64,000 bases of DNA from Rhodoferax sp. (GCA_019449595.1 JAGRPL010000004.1:1240001-1304000); one strand, 5' to 3'. Positions 17,014 through 26,696 are shown, numbered from the stretch's first letter. A program made the numbers and translations. Notes: generated by a model from the letters alone, not told the origin.

Positions 17014-18396
17014 TCACCCAGCCGCACGGGCCAGCAGGGTTTCCTGAAAGTCTTCCACCACGCTCAGCCGGTTGATCTGGTTGGTGCCTTCAAATATCTG
17101 CGTCAGCCGGCAATCGCGGTACACCTTCTCCAGCCGGTTGGCGTGCAGCAGTGCATGGTTGCCCAGCAGGTCCTGCGCCAAGGCAATCACCCGCATGGCC
17201 ACATCGGTGGCGTGAAATTTGGCCATCGAGGCAGTCCCCTGGCGCGGCGCCCAGGTCTTGGCGCTCTGCCAGACCAGCGCGCGGATGGCACTGGTCTCCG
17301 CCATCATCTGCGCCAGCGTCAGTTGCACGTCCTGGTAATGCACCAGGGCCTTTCCGCCTAGCTGCGTGCGGCAGGCAAAGTCGGCTGCAATGTCGGTGGC
17401 AGCCTGGGCAAAACCCACCGCCATGGCGGCCACCGGCGTGCGCGAGAGGTTTAGGGTTTCGCGGTTCAGTGACCAGCCTTTGCGCAAGCCACCCAGCACG
17501 TGGGAGTCGGGCACAAACACCTGGTCGAACTCCAGCTCGGCGGCCCCGGAAGCTCGCATGCCCATTTTCAACTCGGTACGCACCGGGCGGAAGCCCGGCA
17601 TGTCGCGGTTCACCAGGAAGCAGGTCCACGATGCCATGCCCTCCCCCTCCAGTGCGGCAAACACGGTCAGGCTTTGGGCCAGGTCCCCCCCGCTGATGAA
17701 GCACTTGCGCCCATTGAGCTGCCAGCCACCGTCCACGCGGCTCGCCACCACGCCGGGCTGCAGCTGGGCCGCTCCCATGCCGTCTTCCACGTCAGACCCC
17801 GCCCCCGGCTCGGTGATGGCAAAGGCAAACAGGTGCGGCTCGCCCCGCTGCAGCGCGCGAAACGCCGGCAGCACAAAACGGCGGATGGTGTTGGGGTTGC
17901 CAGTCAGCAGAATCGGCGCAATCCCCAGCGTGTGCGCGCACAGCAACAGCATCTGCCCACCGCACACGCGGCTGAATTCTTCCACCTTGAGGCAGGCCCG
18001 CAACACCAGCGGGTGCCGGTATTCCCCCAAGGGGGCCGACCCCAACGGCCAGGGCAGCATGTCGGTCAGCCAGCCCGCACGGCCGGCCTCTTCCAGCAGG
18101 CTGGCCAGGGGCGCAGGAGTTGCACCGACCGGCCAGTGCGCAAGGGCATCCACTTCCAGCGCCCGCGGCGCCAGCGTACGTTCAGCAAACGCCCTGGCCT
18201 TGCGGCGCAGCGCCTGCAACGCAGACGGCAGGCGGGCCGTTTCAATTTCCCACAGCGAATCGGGGGCATAGCCCACCACGCTGCGCGTCAACCCCGACAA
18301 ACCACTGGCAGCGGAGCGCGCCGACAAGGGGTGCGTGCCGGCCACATGGCCTTCGAGCGCAGGCAGTTGGGTCAAATCCACTTCTGGCATGTTCAT
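17014..18396 (-). CDS. Acyl-CoA dehydrogenase, catalytic-type member of an overlapping pair
   Basis: A 460-residue acyl-CoA dehydrogenase with the complete set of motifs: FAITEPGAGSDVEDG for FAD and substrate, KCFISGGD, and IFEGTNQINRL with the Glu in the catalytic position. The N-terminus is longer than usual, by about 70 residues. ATG 18396 is preceded by GGGAGAGAGG and overlaps the upstream gene's stop by ATGA, so the two dehydrogenase genes are translationally coupled. Coupling to a partner that has lost these motifs suggests a heteromeric enzyme. The substrate is unknown; bulky or branched acyl-CoA is a guess from the mycobacterial parallel. Confidence 0.9.
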   Translation of the reverse strand: MNMPEVDLTQLPALEGHVAGTHPLSARSAASGLSGLTRSVVGYAPDSLWEIETARLPSALQALRRKARAFAERTLAPRALEVDALAHWPVGATPAPLASLLEEAGRAGWLTDMLPWPLGSAPLGEYRHPLVLRACLKVEEFSRVCGGQMLLLCAHTLGIAPILLTGNPNTIRRFVLPAFRALQRGEPHLFAFAITEPGAGSDVEDGMGAAQLQPGVVASRVDGGWQLNGRKCFISGGDLAQSLTVFAALEGEGMASWTCFLVNRDMPGFRPVRTELKMGMRASGAAELEFDQVFVPDSHVLGGLRKGWSLNRETLNLSRTPVAAMAVGFAQAATDIAADFACRTQLGGKALVHYQDVQLTLAQMMAETSAIRALVWQSAKTWAPRQGTASMAKFHATDVAMRVIALAQDLLGNHALLHANRLEKVYRDCRLTQIFEGTNQINRLSVVEDFQETLLARAAG

Positions 18397-19526
18397 TGCC
18401 CTCTCTCCCATTGCGCACAGCACAGCGTCAGTTCCGCCGGGGACCCAGCCAGCAGGCGCAACTGGTTGCAATCGCGCAGCAAGCGTTCCACACCGTTGTC
18501 ACGCATGTACCCCATGCCGCCAAGCACCTGCATCGCATGGCTGGCGGCCATGCACAGCAGGGGATGGAGCTGCACCCGCGCCCGCCAGACATCCACCAGC
18601 AGGGGCAGGTCCGGCTCCCGCCGGCACAGCTGCTGCAAACACCCCTGCGCCAGCCACACGGCATTGCTGCCGTTCGCCAGCAGTTGCCCCACCGCAACGT
18701 GGTCGGCAATGACCTGCCCACCCTGCTTACGGACCCGGGAATAGTCCGTCGCCATAGCCACCGCCCCCTGGGCGGCACCCGTGGCCATGGCCAGCAAGCC
18801 CAGACCGTGCAGCGCCATGAGCTCAATGGTGCTGCGCCGTGACGCAGCGGCATCCACCGCAGCATCCCAATCGGGAGCTGACCGCAAGCCCAGGGTGTGC
18901 GTGGACAAACCGTCCAGGCCATGCCCGTTGGCGTGCAGCTGCACGTCGACCGCAGCACGCTCAAAACGCAGCCACTGGAAGCCCAGATCGGGTTGCCACA
19001 GGGGCATCCAGACCGCCTGCCAGTCCGGCAGGGCATGCAGCATGCGGGGTGCGCCCGCCACCGGAGGAGCCCAGCAGTCCGCCAGCTGCGCGGCCTGTTC
19101 CGAAGCCAGCACCTGGCCCGCCAGGGCCTGCACCAGCGCCTGCCGCCCGATACCCACGCGTCCGTCCAGACACACCACACCGTCACCGGCCTCGCGCCGG
19201 TACTGCCGATTGAGCCCGTGGGCCAGACCCTGCACATGCACCTGGTAGGCAAAACCCGGCGCGTAAGCAGCCAGGCAGCGTAGGGTTTCCACGGCAAACA
19301 CCCGCTGCAGGGGATCCTGCGGGTCGTCCCACAGGCCGCCGGCCGGTTCGGCCGCCGCATTCAGCACGCCCATGTGCCCCAGCTGGTCGAGCAGGTCGCG
19401 CGCCACGGCGTGGGGCAAGGGAACCTCCGGCCTGGCCGTGGCATTCGCCAATGCACGCCCGGCAAAACGCTGGACCGTCTCCAGCATGGGCCCCAGATCG
19501 GCTTCGGTCAAAAACTCACTGCGCAT
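18393..19526 (-). CDS. Degenerate acyl-CoA dehydrogenase-like subunit
   Basis: A 377-residue protein with acyl-CoA dehydrogenase architecture (N-terminal helical domain, and a C-terminal helical domain ending GGMGYMRDNGVERLLRDCNQL). It lacks the TEPxAGSD loop, and the usual EGT motif is replaced by LLAGSPAE, so the catalytic Glu is missing. This resembles the non-catalytic partner in alpha2beta2 FadE heterotetramers of mycobacterial sterol side-chain oxidation. It is first in the operon, with ATG 19526 after AGGA; a TTG at 19532 is the alternative. It is divergent from an AraC-type regulator. Complex formation is inferred, not shown. Confidence 0.8.
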   Translation of the reverse strand: MRSEFLTEADLGPMLETVQRFAGRALANATARPEVPLPHAVARDLLDQLGHMGVLNAAAEPAGGLWDDPQDPLQRVFAVETLRCLAAYAPGFAYQVHVQGLAHGLNRQYRREAGDGVVCLDGRVGIGRQALVQALAGQVLASEQAAQLADCWAPPVAGAPRMLHALPDWQAVWMPLWQPDLGFQWLRFERAAVDVQLHANGHGLDGLSTHTLGLRSAPDWDAAVDAAASRRSTIELMALHGLGLLAMATGAAQGAVAMATDYSRVRKQGGQVIADHVAVGQLLANGSNAVWLAQGCLQQLCRREPDLPLLVDVWRARVQLHPLLCMAASHAMQVLGGMGYMRDNGVERLLRDCNQLRLLAGSPAELTLCCAQWERGQ

Positions 19527-19580
19527 CGGCAATCCTGTTCAAAGATGCAGGAATGCTAGGGGCCGGCCGTTGAGACGGCC

Positions 19581-20699
19581 ATGGCGCATGCGGAAAAGAA
19601 ATTGACAAATCCGGACAGGCTGGCAAGATGGCCGTCGATGGCCCACCAGATACTCAACGGCGAACTGCACGCACAACGCGCCCTGTCAGTGCTCGGCGTA
19701 GCCAGCCTCATGGACTGGCAAACGCAGGAGGGACGCAGCCGCGCCGAATTGCTGGCCGGAACCGGCATCCCCGGCGGGTTGCTGGACGACCCCAACGCGC
19801 TGATCAGCCCGCAGCAGGACATGGCCTTCTCGCGCCGCTTGCTGGAGCTGACGGGCGACCCCGCCATCGGCCTGCAGGCCGGCCAGCACTTTCGTCTGTC
19901 GTCCTTCGGCCACCTGGGCATGGCCCTGCCCTATGCCGCCACGCGGCGCGACGTGGCGACCCTGCTCATGCGCTACATCAACCTCACCTACACGCACTTC
20001 ACCACCGTGCTGGAAATCGGTGCGACCTTGGGCACGGTCCGCTTCAGCGGCGGTGAGCACCTGAATGGTCTGCGGCGCTATTACCTGGACCGCGACCTCG
20101 CTTTTGTGGTGACCGTGGCACGCGAAGTGCTGGGCGGAGCCAACCCCACGCTGATCACCGCCGCACGGCTGGCGTACCCCGCACCGGCGGATCTCCGCCC
20201 CTACGACGTTTTTTTTGGCGTCCCGGTGCAGCATGGTGCAGCCCAATCCTGTGTGGAGTTTGACGCGCGCGGCCTGGACCAACCCATGCCCCAGGCCAAC
20301 CTGCTGGCGCTGCGCCTGATCGAACCCGAATGCAGCCAACGCCAGGCCCGGGTCCTGGCCGGCAGTCCGCACACCTGGACGCAACGCGTCCGGCAGGCGC
20401 TGACCGCCATCGAAGGCAAAGACTACCCCACCATGGCCCAGATGGCCGTGCGCTTTCATTGCACCGACCGCACCCTGCGGCGCCATTTGCAGCAGGAAGG
20501 CCAGACCTACCAGGTCCTGCTCAACGAGGCGCGCGCTGCCCGGGCCACCGGGTTGCTGTGCAACACGACCCAATCCATCGAACGCATTGCCGACGCGCTG
20601 GGTTACAGTGAGGCCGCCGGGTTCAGTCGCGCATTTGCGCAGTGGTTCGGCGTCTCGCCGCTCAAATACCGGCAGCGGGTAAACGGCCAAACCCAGTAA
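19581..20699 (+). CDS. AraC-family transcriptional regulator (OruR/ArgR-type ligand domain)
   Basis: A 372-residue regulator with an N-terminal ligand-binding domain of the Arabinose_bd class, followed by a C-terminal double helix-turn-helix. The latter is visible as TMAQMAVRFHCTDRTLRRHL and SIERIADALGYSEAAGFSRAF, with the family ending FGVSPLKYR. It is divergent from the acyl-CoA dehydrogenase/decarboxylase/SDR operon across 54 bp, so it most likely activates that operon in response to a pathway compound. ATG 19581 is used here; ATG 19638 (MAHQIL) would also keep the domain whole. Confidence 0.9.
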   Translation: MAHAEKKLTNPDRLARWPSMAHQILNGELHAQRALSVLGVASLMDWQTQEGRSRAELLAGTGIPGGLLDDPNALISPQQDMAFSRRLLELTGDPAIGLQAGQHFRLSSFGHLGMALPYAATRRDVATLLMRYINLTYTHFTTVLEIGATLGTVRFSGGEHLNGLRRYYLDRDLAFVVTVAREVLGGANPTLITAARLAYPAPADLRPYDVFFGVPVQHGAAQSCVEFDARGLDQPMPQANLLALRLIEPECSQRQARVLAGSPHTWTQRVRQALTAIEGKDYPTMAQMAVRFHCTDRTLRRHLQQEGQTYQVLLNEARAARATGLLCNTTQSIERIADALGYSEAAGFSRAFAQWFGVSPLKYRQRVNGQTQ

Positions 20700-20714
20700 A
20701 CGACAGGCTGGCCG

Positions 20715-21449
20715 CTACTTGAACAAGCCCGTGATCGCGTTGGTTGTGGCAGAAAAGCCTTTCTTGACACCATCCACCGCACCGCCCAGGTGAAACGGAG
20801 CCACGGCCCGGGTGGCGTTTTGCGTGAGGGCTCCCACTACCTGTTTGGCCGCCTCTGCCGGAGTGACCCCATTGGTTTTTTTGCCGATATCCACCATACG
20901 CATGTCCGACAGGGGCACCGTCAGGGTCTTGCCCTGGAGCGTTTCGGCACTGACATGGGCCCGAGCCCCTTTGATAGTGAGCTTTTCGATGATGATTTTT
21001 TTCTCGGGACTTGTGCTTTTGGGCTGCCCCGCGCTCCCGGTTTGCTCGGCAATGTAGGCCTCCACATGCCGCTGGATGGCGTCCAGGTTGCTGCGGCCCG
21101 CCGCGTATTCGTACGTGACGCTGGGCTGCTCAATGCTGATTTCATGCACCAGCACCACGTCTTTGGTCAGCGACGCCACGTCCAGCTTCATGCTGACCTG
21201 CTCGACCGACAGCGCACGCTCTGTCTTGAAACCTTTTGGGTTGCCGATTTCCAGGCCCCGCAAGGCGGCCGCCCCGTCGGCGGGCTGAATCTTGACACCG
21301 GCGAGCTTGACGGACACCCCGGTGATGTCGGGGCCGTACGTCCTGATGCCCGTTGCCACCACCCGGTCCAGCGAGGTATACAACCACCACGCACCGCCTC
21401 CCATCACAACAACCAGAACCGACAGCGCCGCCCACAACGCTTTACCCAT
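20715..21449 (-). CDS. AsmA-like periplasmic/membrane-anchored protein
   Basis: A 244-residue protein with one N-terminal membrane anchor (about residues 4-25, ALWAALSVLVVVMGGGAWWL). A beta-rich segment with GVSVKLAGVKI and LRGLEIGNPKGF resembles the N-terminal repeats of AsmA/TamB-type lipid-transport proteins and related DUF748 proteins. It is far shorter than AsmA itself. The C-terminal half is helical and Ala/Thr-rich. The role is unknown; envelope lipid homeostasis is a weak inference. It is convergent with the AraC regulator and divergent from the helicase gene. Confidence 0.65.
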   Translation of the reverse strand: MGKALWAALSVLVVVMGGGAWWLYTSLDRVVATGIRTYGPDITGVSVKLAGVKIQPADGAAALRGLEIGNPKGFKTERALSVEQVSMKLDVASLTKDVVLVHEISIEQPSVTYEYAAGRSNLDAIQRHVEAYIAEQTGSAGQPKSTSPEKKIIIEKLTIKGARAHVSAETLQGKTLTVPLSDMRMVDIGKKTNGVTPAEAAKQVVGALTQNATRAVAPFHLGGAVDGVKKGFSATTNAITGLFK

Positions 21450-21614
21450 ACCGCATCTCCGTTCAACCCGGTTTCAGAAAATTATGCTGCCCACGGCAGC
21501 GCCGCACCAATCTTGCCAGAATCCGCCACCCCAACGACCGCGGACCGCTGCAATCAGGTAGAGTCCAGCGACGCCCAGCCCCTGAGCGCGCCTTTCACCC
21601 AAGCACCCCACACC

Positions 21615-22874
21615 ATGCCCTTTCTCGCTCTCGGTCTTTCTCCCGCCCTGGTTCACGCCGCCGGTGAACTCGGCTTTGCCACGCCAACGCCCATCCAGAC
21701 CGAGGCGATTCCGGCCATTCTGCAGGGTGCAGACGTACTGGGCGCCGCGCAGACCGGCTCCGGCAAGACAGCCGCCTTCGCGCTCCCCCTGCTGCAGCGT
21801 CTGCAGGACGGATTGGCGGCCGATCGCCAGCAGGCACCGCGGGGGGTGCGCGCCCTCGTGCTCGTGCCCACGCGCGAGCTGGCCGCCCAGGTGGGTGACG
21901 TGGTGCGCAGCCTGGCGCAGGCCCTGCCCCAGCCGCTCAAGGTGGCCGTGGTGTTCGGGGGCGTTTCCGTCAACCCGCAGATGTTGGCCTTGCGCGGCGG
22001 CGCCGACGTGCTGGTGGCCACGCCCGGCCGCCTGCTGGACCTGGCCCGCCAGAACGCCGTCCAGCTGTCCACCACGCGCCTGCTGGTGCTTGATGAGGCC
22101 GACCGCCTGCTCGATATGGGCTTTGCGGAGGAACTGACGCACGTGCTGGCCCTGCTGCCGCCCCGGCGGCAAAACCTGTTTTTCTCGGCCACCTTCCCGG
22201 CCGACGTGCAGGCACTGGCAGACAACCTGCTGCACGACCCGGTACGCATCACCGTGGAGGCCACCGAAACCAGCGAACCCGACATCGTGCAACGGGCCAT
22301 CGAGGTCGACCCTGCCCGGCGCACCCAGCTGCTGCGCCACCTGGTCAAGGAGCAAGGCTGGAAGCGCGTGCTGGTGTTTGTGGCCACCAAGTACGCGGCC
22401 GAACTGGTCGCCGAGAAGCTTTACAAGGCCGGCATCTACGCCACGGCCTTCCACGGTGACCTGAGCCAGGGCGCGCGCAAGCAGGTGCTGGCCGAGTTCA
22501 AGAACGAGCAATGGGAGGTGGTCGTCACCACCGACCTGGCAGCCCGCGGCATCGACATTGCCAAGCTGCCGGTGGTGGTCAACTACGACCTGCCCCGCTC
22601 GGCTGTGGATTACGTGCACCGGATCGGCCGCACCGGGCGCGCCGGGGAAACCGGGCTGGCCGTCAGCTTTGTGAGCGCCGCTACCGAAGCCCACTTTCGC
22701 CTGATCGAAAAGCGCCAGGGCATGGCGCTGCCGCGGGAACAGGTTGCCGGCTTTGAGCCATCTGCACCAGCTGCAACAGCGGCCGCGCCTGCCCCGGCCG
22801 GCACAGGCGGCATCAAGGGCAAACGCCCCAGCAAGAAAGACAAGTTGCGCGCAGCGGCCGCCAAGGGCTCCTGA
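21615..22874 (+). CDS. rhlE: DEAD-box ATP-dependent RNA helicase (RhlE-type)
   Basis: A 419-residue RNA helicase with all core motifs: the Q motif FATPTPIQTEAIP, Walker A AQTGSGKT, PTRELA, the DEAD box in VLDEADRLLDMGF, FFSATFP, and HRIGRTGRAGETG in the second RecA domain. The C-terminal tail is short, Ala/Pro-rich and basic (GKRPSKKDKLR), suited to RNA binding. It probably unwinds structured RNA in ribosome assembly or mRNA decay. The start at ATG 21615 is chosen because the N-terminus then aligns with RhlE (PFLALGLSPALVHA). The 165-bp upstream gap is shared with the AsmA-like gene. Confidence 0.92.
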   Translation: MPFLALGLSPALVHAAGELGFATPTPIQTEAIPAILQGADVLGAAQTGSGKTAAFALPLLQRLQDGLAADRQQAPRGVRALVLVPTRELAAQVGDVVRSLAQALPQPLKVAVVFGGVSVNPQMLALRGGADVLVATPGRLLDLARQNAVQLSTTRLLVLDEADRLLDMGFAEELTHVLALLPPRRQNLFFSATFPADVQALADNLLHDPVRITVEATETSEPDIVQRAIEVDPARRTQLLRHLVKEQGWKRVLVFVATKYAAELVAEKLYKAGIYATAFHGDLSQGARKQVLAEFKNEQWEVVVTTDLAARGIDIAKLPVVVNYDLPRSAVDYVHRIGRTGRAGETGLAVSFVSAATEAHFRLIEKRQGMALPREQVAGFEPSAPAATAAAPAPAGTGGIKGKRPSKKDKLRAAAAKGS

Positions 22875-22879
22875 GCAGG

Positions 22880-22901
22880 GGTGGCGCGGCGCGGCGCCAC
22901 C
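22880..22901. terminator. Hairpin between convergent genes
   Basis: An 8-bp stem GGTGGCGC / GCGCCACC with a 6-base loop lies just after the helicase stop and before the end of the convergent DUF6172-type gene. It probably terminates transcription in both directions; no strong T-tract follows. Confidence 0.5.
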
Positions 22902-22907
22902 GGCCTC

Positions 22908-23258
22908 TTATTGCGGGTCGTCGAGAAAGTTGGCGGCGGCAGCGGCCGACGTCACACGGTCCGTGCTGCCTTCCGGCCGGGCCTGACGGTGGCCATGCTT
23001 GGCCAGGATTTCCACATAGAACTGCTCGCCGCCAGCTTGCGCCACGGCGTCCATGTGGCCGATGAGCGTGGCCAGGTGCACCACTTCAGCGGCGTCCTGC
23101 GTGGTACCGAACTTGCAGTCAAAGTCCCAGTAATCCACGCCCTCGGGCAGCGCACGCCGGCGCTCACGCTTGAGGTATTTGCGCACCTCATGCTTGACGG
23201 CCTCCAGGACGCGGTCCCGGTTCTTGCCTTCGACGGCGAGTTTGAATGTTTTTCTCAT
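22908..23258 (-). CDS. Conserved hypothetical protein (DUF6172-like)
   Basis: A 116-residue basic protein beginning MRKTFKLAVEGKNRDRVLEA and containing VKHEVRKYLKRERRRALPEG followed by DYWDFDCKFG. I recall this pattern from the DUF6172 family of small proteobacterial proteins with no assigned role. The Arg/Lys-rich helix suggests nucleic-acid contact but nothing more can be said. It forms a single-gene unit convergent with the helicase gene and divergent from the exonuclease gene. Confidence 0.75.
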   Translation of the reverse strand: MRKTFKLAVEGKNRDRVLEAVKHEVRKYLKRERRRALPEGVDYWDFDCKFGTTQDAAEVVHLATLIGHMDAVAQAGGEQFYVEILAKHGHRQARPEGSTDRVTSAAAAANFLDDPQ

Positions 23259-23360
23259 GAAAGTCCTTGCCCGTTAGGGGGCTCCCTGGATTGGGCACAA
23301 TGCGAAGGGGTGATTATGCGGCGCAGCGCGGGCCAGCGGCGTTACCGCCCTCCATTACCC

Positions 23361-23957
23361 ATGCACACCACCCACAGCACACCCAGTAAAGAAGAAATTG
23401 CCCTGCTGGTGCCCTTTGACCGCCTGGGACTGGACCGCATCACCCTGGTAGCCAACGCCGAGCAGGCACAACGCGCCTGCACCGAACTGGCCGCCAGCCA
23501 GGCCTGGGGCTTCGACACCGAATCCAAACCCACGTTTTTCAAGGACCAGGCGTCGGAAGGCCCGCACATCGTGCAGCTGGCCACGCTGGAGAAGGCCTGG
23601 GTGTTCCAGCTGCACGACCTGCCCTGCCGCGCCGTGGTGGCAGACCTGCTGGCCCAAGGCGGCTTCACCAAGGCAGGCTTTGGCCTGGGCGATGACCGCA
23701 AGCGCATCGTCAGCAAGCTGGGCGTGGAGCCCGCCGGCGTGCTGGAACTCAACACCATCTTTCGCGAACGCGGCTACCGCAAGGACATGGGCGTCAAGGG
23801 CGCCGTGGCGGTGCTGTTTGAACAGCGCTTCATCAAATCCAAGAAAGCGGCCACCTCCAACTGGGCCAACCCGCACCTGACCGAGGCGCAACTGGTCTAC
23901 GCGGCCAACGACGCCTACGCCGCCATCCGCGTGTTTCACGCACTGGGGCTGGCATGA
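23361..23957 (+). CDS. 3'-5' exonuclease domain protein (RNase D-like, DEDDy)
   Basis: A 198-residue stand-alone DEDDy exonuclease domain. The catalytic acidic residues are visible in WGFDTESKP (Exo I, D and E), GFGLGDD (Exo II) and YAANDAYAAIRVF (Exo III with the Tyr four residues before the Asp). The HRDC domains of full RNase D are absent, so it belongs to the short proteobacterial group with unknown RNA or DNA substrate. Its stop overlaps the start of the next gene (ATGA), and three genes in a row share this arrangement. No clear ribosome site precedes ATG 23361. Confidence 0.88.
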   Translation: MHTTHSTPSKEEIALLVPFDRLGLDRITLVANAEQAQRACTELAASQAWGFDTESKPTFFKDQASEGPHIVQLATLEKAWVFQLHDLPCRAVVADLLAQGGFTKAGFGLGDDRKRIVSKLGVEPAGVLELNTIFRERGYRKDMGVKGAVAVLFEQRFIKSKKAATSNWANPHLTEAQLVYAANDAYAAIRVFHALGLA

Positions 23958-25165
23958 AGCCCTGGCGCATCGTTCTGGCCGGCATGGTGTCGCTGGCGGT
24001 GGCCATGGGTATTGGCCGCTTTGCCTTCACCCCCCTGCTGCCCATGATGCTGGCTGACGGCACGGTCAGCCTGGCCGGTGCCAGCTGGCTGGCCAGCGCC
24101 AACTACCTGGGCTACCTGGTGGGCGCACTGCTGTGCACCCTGCAGCCCTGGATCTGGCGGCGCCTGGGCAACCCGCCGCCGCCCCAGGGCACGGTGCTGG
24201 TGCGCGCCGGCCTGGTGGCCACGGTGCTGCTGACGCTGGGCATGGTGCTGCATTGGCCTGGGGCCTGGCCGGCGCTGCGGTTTGCCGCCGGGGTCGCCAG
24301 CGCACTGGTGTTCGTCTACACCTCGGGCTGGTGTCTGGCCCAGCTAGCACAACGCAACCTGCCCGCCATGGGCGCCCTGATCTACACCGGCCCCGGCGCC
24401 GGCATTGTGCTCAGCGGCCTGGCCGCCAGCGGCATGGTGGCCCTGCACTGGAGCGCATCCACCGGATGGCTGATTTTTGGCGTGCTGGCGGCCCTGCTCA
24501 CGGCTGCTGTCTGGGGTACCTTCCACACCGGCACCAAGGCCTCGCCCTCTGCGGCGGCCACCGCCGCCGCGGTGCCCCAGCCCGCTTCCGCCGGCAAGGG
24601 CGCGGAGATGGCCCTGCTCACGGCCGCCTACGGTCTGGCCGGCTTTGGCTACATCATCACCGCCACCTTCCTGCCGGTGATTGCCCGCCAGGCCATTCCC
24701 GGCTCGCCCTGGCTGGACATGTTCTGGCCGCTGTTCGGCCTGGGTGTCGTGGTAGGCGCGCTGGTGGCCTCGCGCATCCACGGCGTGCGGGACCTGCGCC
24801 TGCTACTGATCGCCTGCTACCTGATCCAGGCGGTGGGCGTAGCCACCAGCCTCATCAGCCCCACGCTGGCCGGCTTTGCCCTGGGCAGCCTGCTGCTGGG
24901 CCTGCCGTTTACCGCCATCACTTTCTTTGCCATGCAGGAGCTGCGCCGCCTGCGCCCGGCCCAGGCCCCCGCCTACATGGGGCTGGCCACTGCCAGCTAT
25001 GGCATCGGGCAGATCGTGGGGCCGCCACTGGCCGCAGCCATGCTGGCGCGCAGCCGCACGCCCGGCGAGGGCTTTACGCTGTCGCTGGAAATTGCCGCCT
25101 GCGCCCTGCTGCTGGGAACCTTGATCTATGGACTGCTGGTCCGGTTGTATCCGGTAAAAACATGA
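23954..25165 (+). CDS. MFS transporter, YbfB/YjiJ family
   Basis: A 403-residue, 12-TM inner-membrane transporter. It opens with a first helix ending in [15 protein letters not shown], the signature of YbfB/YjiJ-type major facilitator proteins. The central loop at about residues 190-215 is Ala/Ser-rich. It overlaps the exonuclease gene upstream and the flavin oxidoreductase gene downstream by ATGA at both ends, giving a three-gene translationally coupled operon. The transported compound is not known for this family. Confidence 0.88.
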   Translation: MKPWRIVLAGMVSLAVAMGIGRFAFTPLLPMMLADGTVSLAGASWLASANYLGYLVGALLCTLQPWIWRRLGNPPPPQGTVLVRAGLVATVLLTLGMVLHWPGAWPALRFAAGVASALVFVYTSGWCLAQLAQRNLPAMGALIYTGPGAGIVLSGLAASGMVALHWSASTGWLIFGVLAALLTAAVWGTFHTGTKASPSAAATAAAVPQPASAGKGAEMALLTAAYGLAGFGYIITATFLPVIARQAIPGSPWLDMFWPLFGLGVVVGALVASRIHGVRDLRLLLIACYLIQAVGVATSLISPTLAGFALGSLLLGLPFTAITFFAMQELRRLRPAQAPAYMGLATASYGIGQIVGPPLAAAMLARSRTPGEGFTLSLEIAACALLLGTLIYGLLVRLYPVKT

Positions 25166-26145
25166 TTCCTTTTTCCGTTCTCGATCTCTCTCCCATCACC
25201 GAGGGCAGCGACGCTGCGCAGTCGTTTCGCAACACGCTGGACCTGGCCCAGCACGCCGAACGCTGGGGTTACCAGCGCTACTGGCTGGCCGAACACCACG
25301 GCATGCCCGGCATTGCCAGTGCCGCCACCGCCGTGCTCATTGGCCATGTGGCCGGGGGCACACAAACCATCCGCGTCGGCGCGGGCGGCATCATGCTGCC
25401 CAACCACTCGCCGCTGGTGATTGCGGAGCAGTTCGGCACGCTGGAGTCGCTCTACCCCGGGCGCATCGACCTGGGCCTGGGGCGTGCGCCAGGTTCCGAC
25501 CAGGCCACCGCGCGGGCGCTGCGGCGCAACCTGTCGTCCGAGGCCGATGAGTTTCCGCGCGACGTGGTGGAGCTGATGGACTTTCTTTCGGACACACCGC
25601 GTCAGAGCGTGCGCGCCGTGCCCGGCATGGGTACCAAGGTGCCGGTCTGGATTCTGGGCTCCAGCCTATTCGGCGCGCAGCTGGCGGCCATGCTGGGCCT
25701 GCCCTACGCCTTTGCCTCGCACTTTGCTCCGGCACAAATGATGCAGGCCATCGATCTCTACCACAGCACCTTCAAGCCCTCGGCGCAACTGGCCAAGCCT
25801 TATGTGATGCTGGGCTTCAACGTGTTTGCGGCCGATACCGATGCCGAGGCGCAGATTCTGGCCACGTCCATGCAGCAGGCCTTTGTGAACCTGCGCAGTG
25901 GCCGCCCGGGGCGCCTGCAGGCACCCAGGCCCGGTTACGCCGAGCAGGTGGGTCCGGCCGAGCGGGCCTTGCTCGACAGCGTGCTGTCCTGCTCCACGGT
26001 GGGCTCACCGGCCACCGTTCATAAGGGGCTGCAGGACTTTGTGGCGCGTACCGGCGCCGACGAACTGATGATCACCTCGCAGATGTTCGACCACCGCGCG
26101 CGCCTGCGCTCCTACGAGATCGCGGCCGAAGTTCTGCACCGCTAG
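25162..26145 (+). CDS. LLM-class flavin-dependent oxidoreductase (luciferase-like)
   Basis: A 327-residue member of the bacterial luciferase-like superfamily. [12 protein letters not shown] at the N-terminus, [22 protein letters not shown] and [40 protein letters not shown] are highly typical of the YhbW-type group. It probably uses reduced FMN supplied by a partner; the substrate is unknown. The ATG overlaps the MFS stop (ATGA). It ends tail to tail with the NYN-domain gene, the two stop codons sharing bases 26143-26144. Confidence 0.92.
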   Translation: MIPFSVLDLSPITEGSDAAQSFRNTLDLAQHAERWGYQRYWLAEHHGMPGIASAATAVLIGHVAGGTQTIRVGAGGIMLPNHSPLVIAEQFGTLESLYPGRIDLGLGRAPGSDQATARALRRNLSSEADEFPRDVVELMDFLSDTPRQSVRAVPGMGTKVPVWILGSSLFGAQLAAMLGLPYAFASHFAPAQMMQAIDLYHSTFKPSAQLAKPYVMLGFNVFAADTDAEAQILATSMQQAFVNLRSGRPGRLQAPRPGYAEQVGPAERALLDSVLSCSTVGSPATVHKGLQDFVARTGADELMITSQMFDHRARLRSYEIAAEVLHR

Positions 26146-26678
26146 CCCGAAACCATCGCAGGAACAAGATCGTCGTAGTAATAAAAACGGTGGCAGCCAG
26201 CGGCCCAGTGTGTATTGGTGGCTTTACGCGCCGCGACACCGACCACGGTGCGGCCCGCAGCCTTCAACTTTTGCGCCAGGGGCATGAAATCGCTGTCGCC
26301 GCCCACTACCACCACCGTACCAAGGTGGTTAAAACGACTCACATCCTCCACAGCGTCCAGGCACAGCCGGATGTCGGCACCGTTCTTGGCCGCGCCACCG
26401 GGCGGAAACAGTTGGATGAGCTCCATGCCGTGGTGCATCAGCACATCACGGTAGCGGCCAAAGTATTGCCAGTTGCAATAGGCGCGGTTAATGGCAACCG
26501 GCCCCAATGACGCGGCCAGTGCCACCACCGCCGCAATATCCACCAGCGGTTCCTGCACCTTGAAGCGGTTGTCTTGCTTGCTGTAGGAGCCCTCAACGCG
26601 CGCCTCGCACAGGGCGGCGTGCAGGTTTTCAAAGTCCCAATACAGGGCAACGGAGGGTTTACCTTGGCTTTCAGTCAT
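26142..26678 (-). CDS. NYN-domain (LabA/DUF88-like) protein
   Basis: A 178-residue protein of the NYN/PIN-like nuclease fold. Conserved acidic positions are seen in [24 protein letters not shown] and [20 protein letters not shown], which match the family's metal-binding Asp set. RNA cleavage is therefore plausible but unproven. ATG 26678 is chosen; an ATG at 26684 adds only two residues. It lies downstream of the SUI1-type gene on the same strand with an 18-bp gap, so the two may be co-transcribed. Confidence 0.85.
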   Translation of the reverse strand: MTESQGKPSVALYWDFENLHAALCEARVEGSYSKQDNRFKVQEPLVDIAAVVALAASLGPVAINRAYCNWQYFGRYRDVLMHHGMELIQLFPPGGAAKNGADIRLCLDAVEDVSRFNHLGTVVVVGGDSDFMPLAQKLKAAGRTVVGVAARKATNTHWAAGCHRFYYYDDLVPAMVSG

Positions 26679-26696
26679 GGGCATAGTGTCGCCGCT

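Noticed and set aside
21450..21614. Extended start of the DEAD-box helicase far upstream in the same frame
   Set aside because: The open frame runs back through the AsmA-like gene on the other strand, but the RhlE-like N-terminus begins at ATG 21615.
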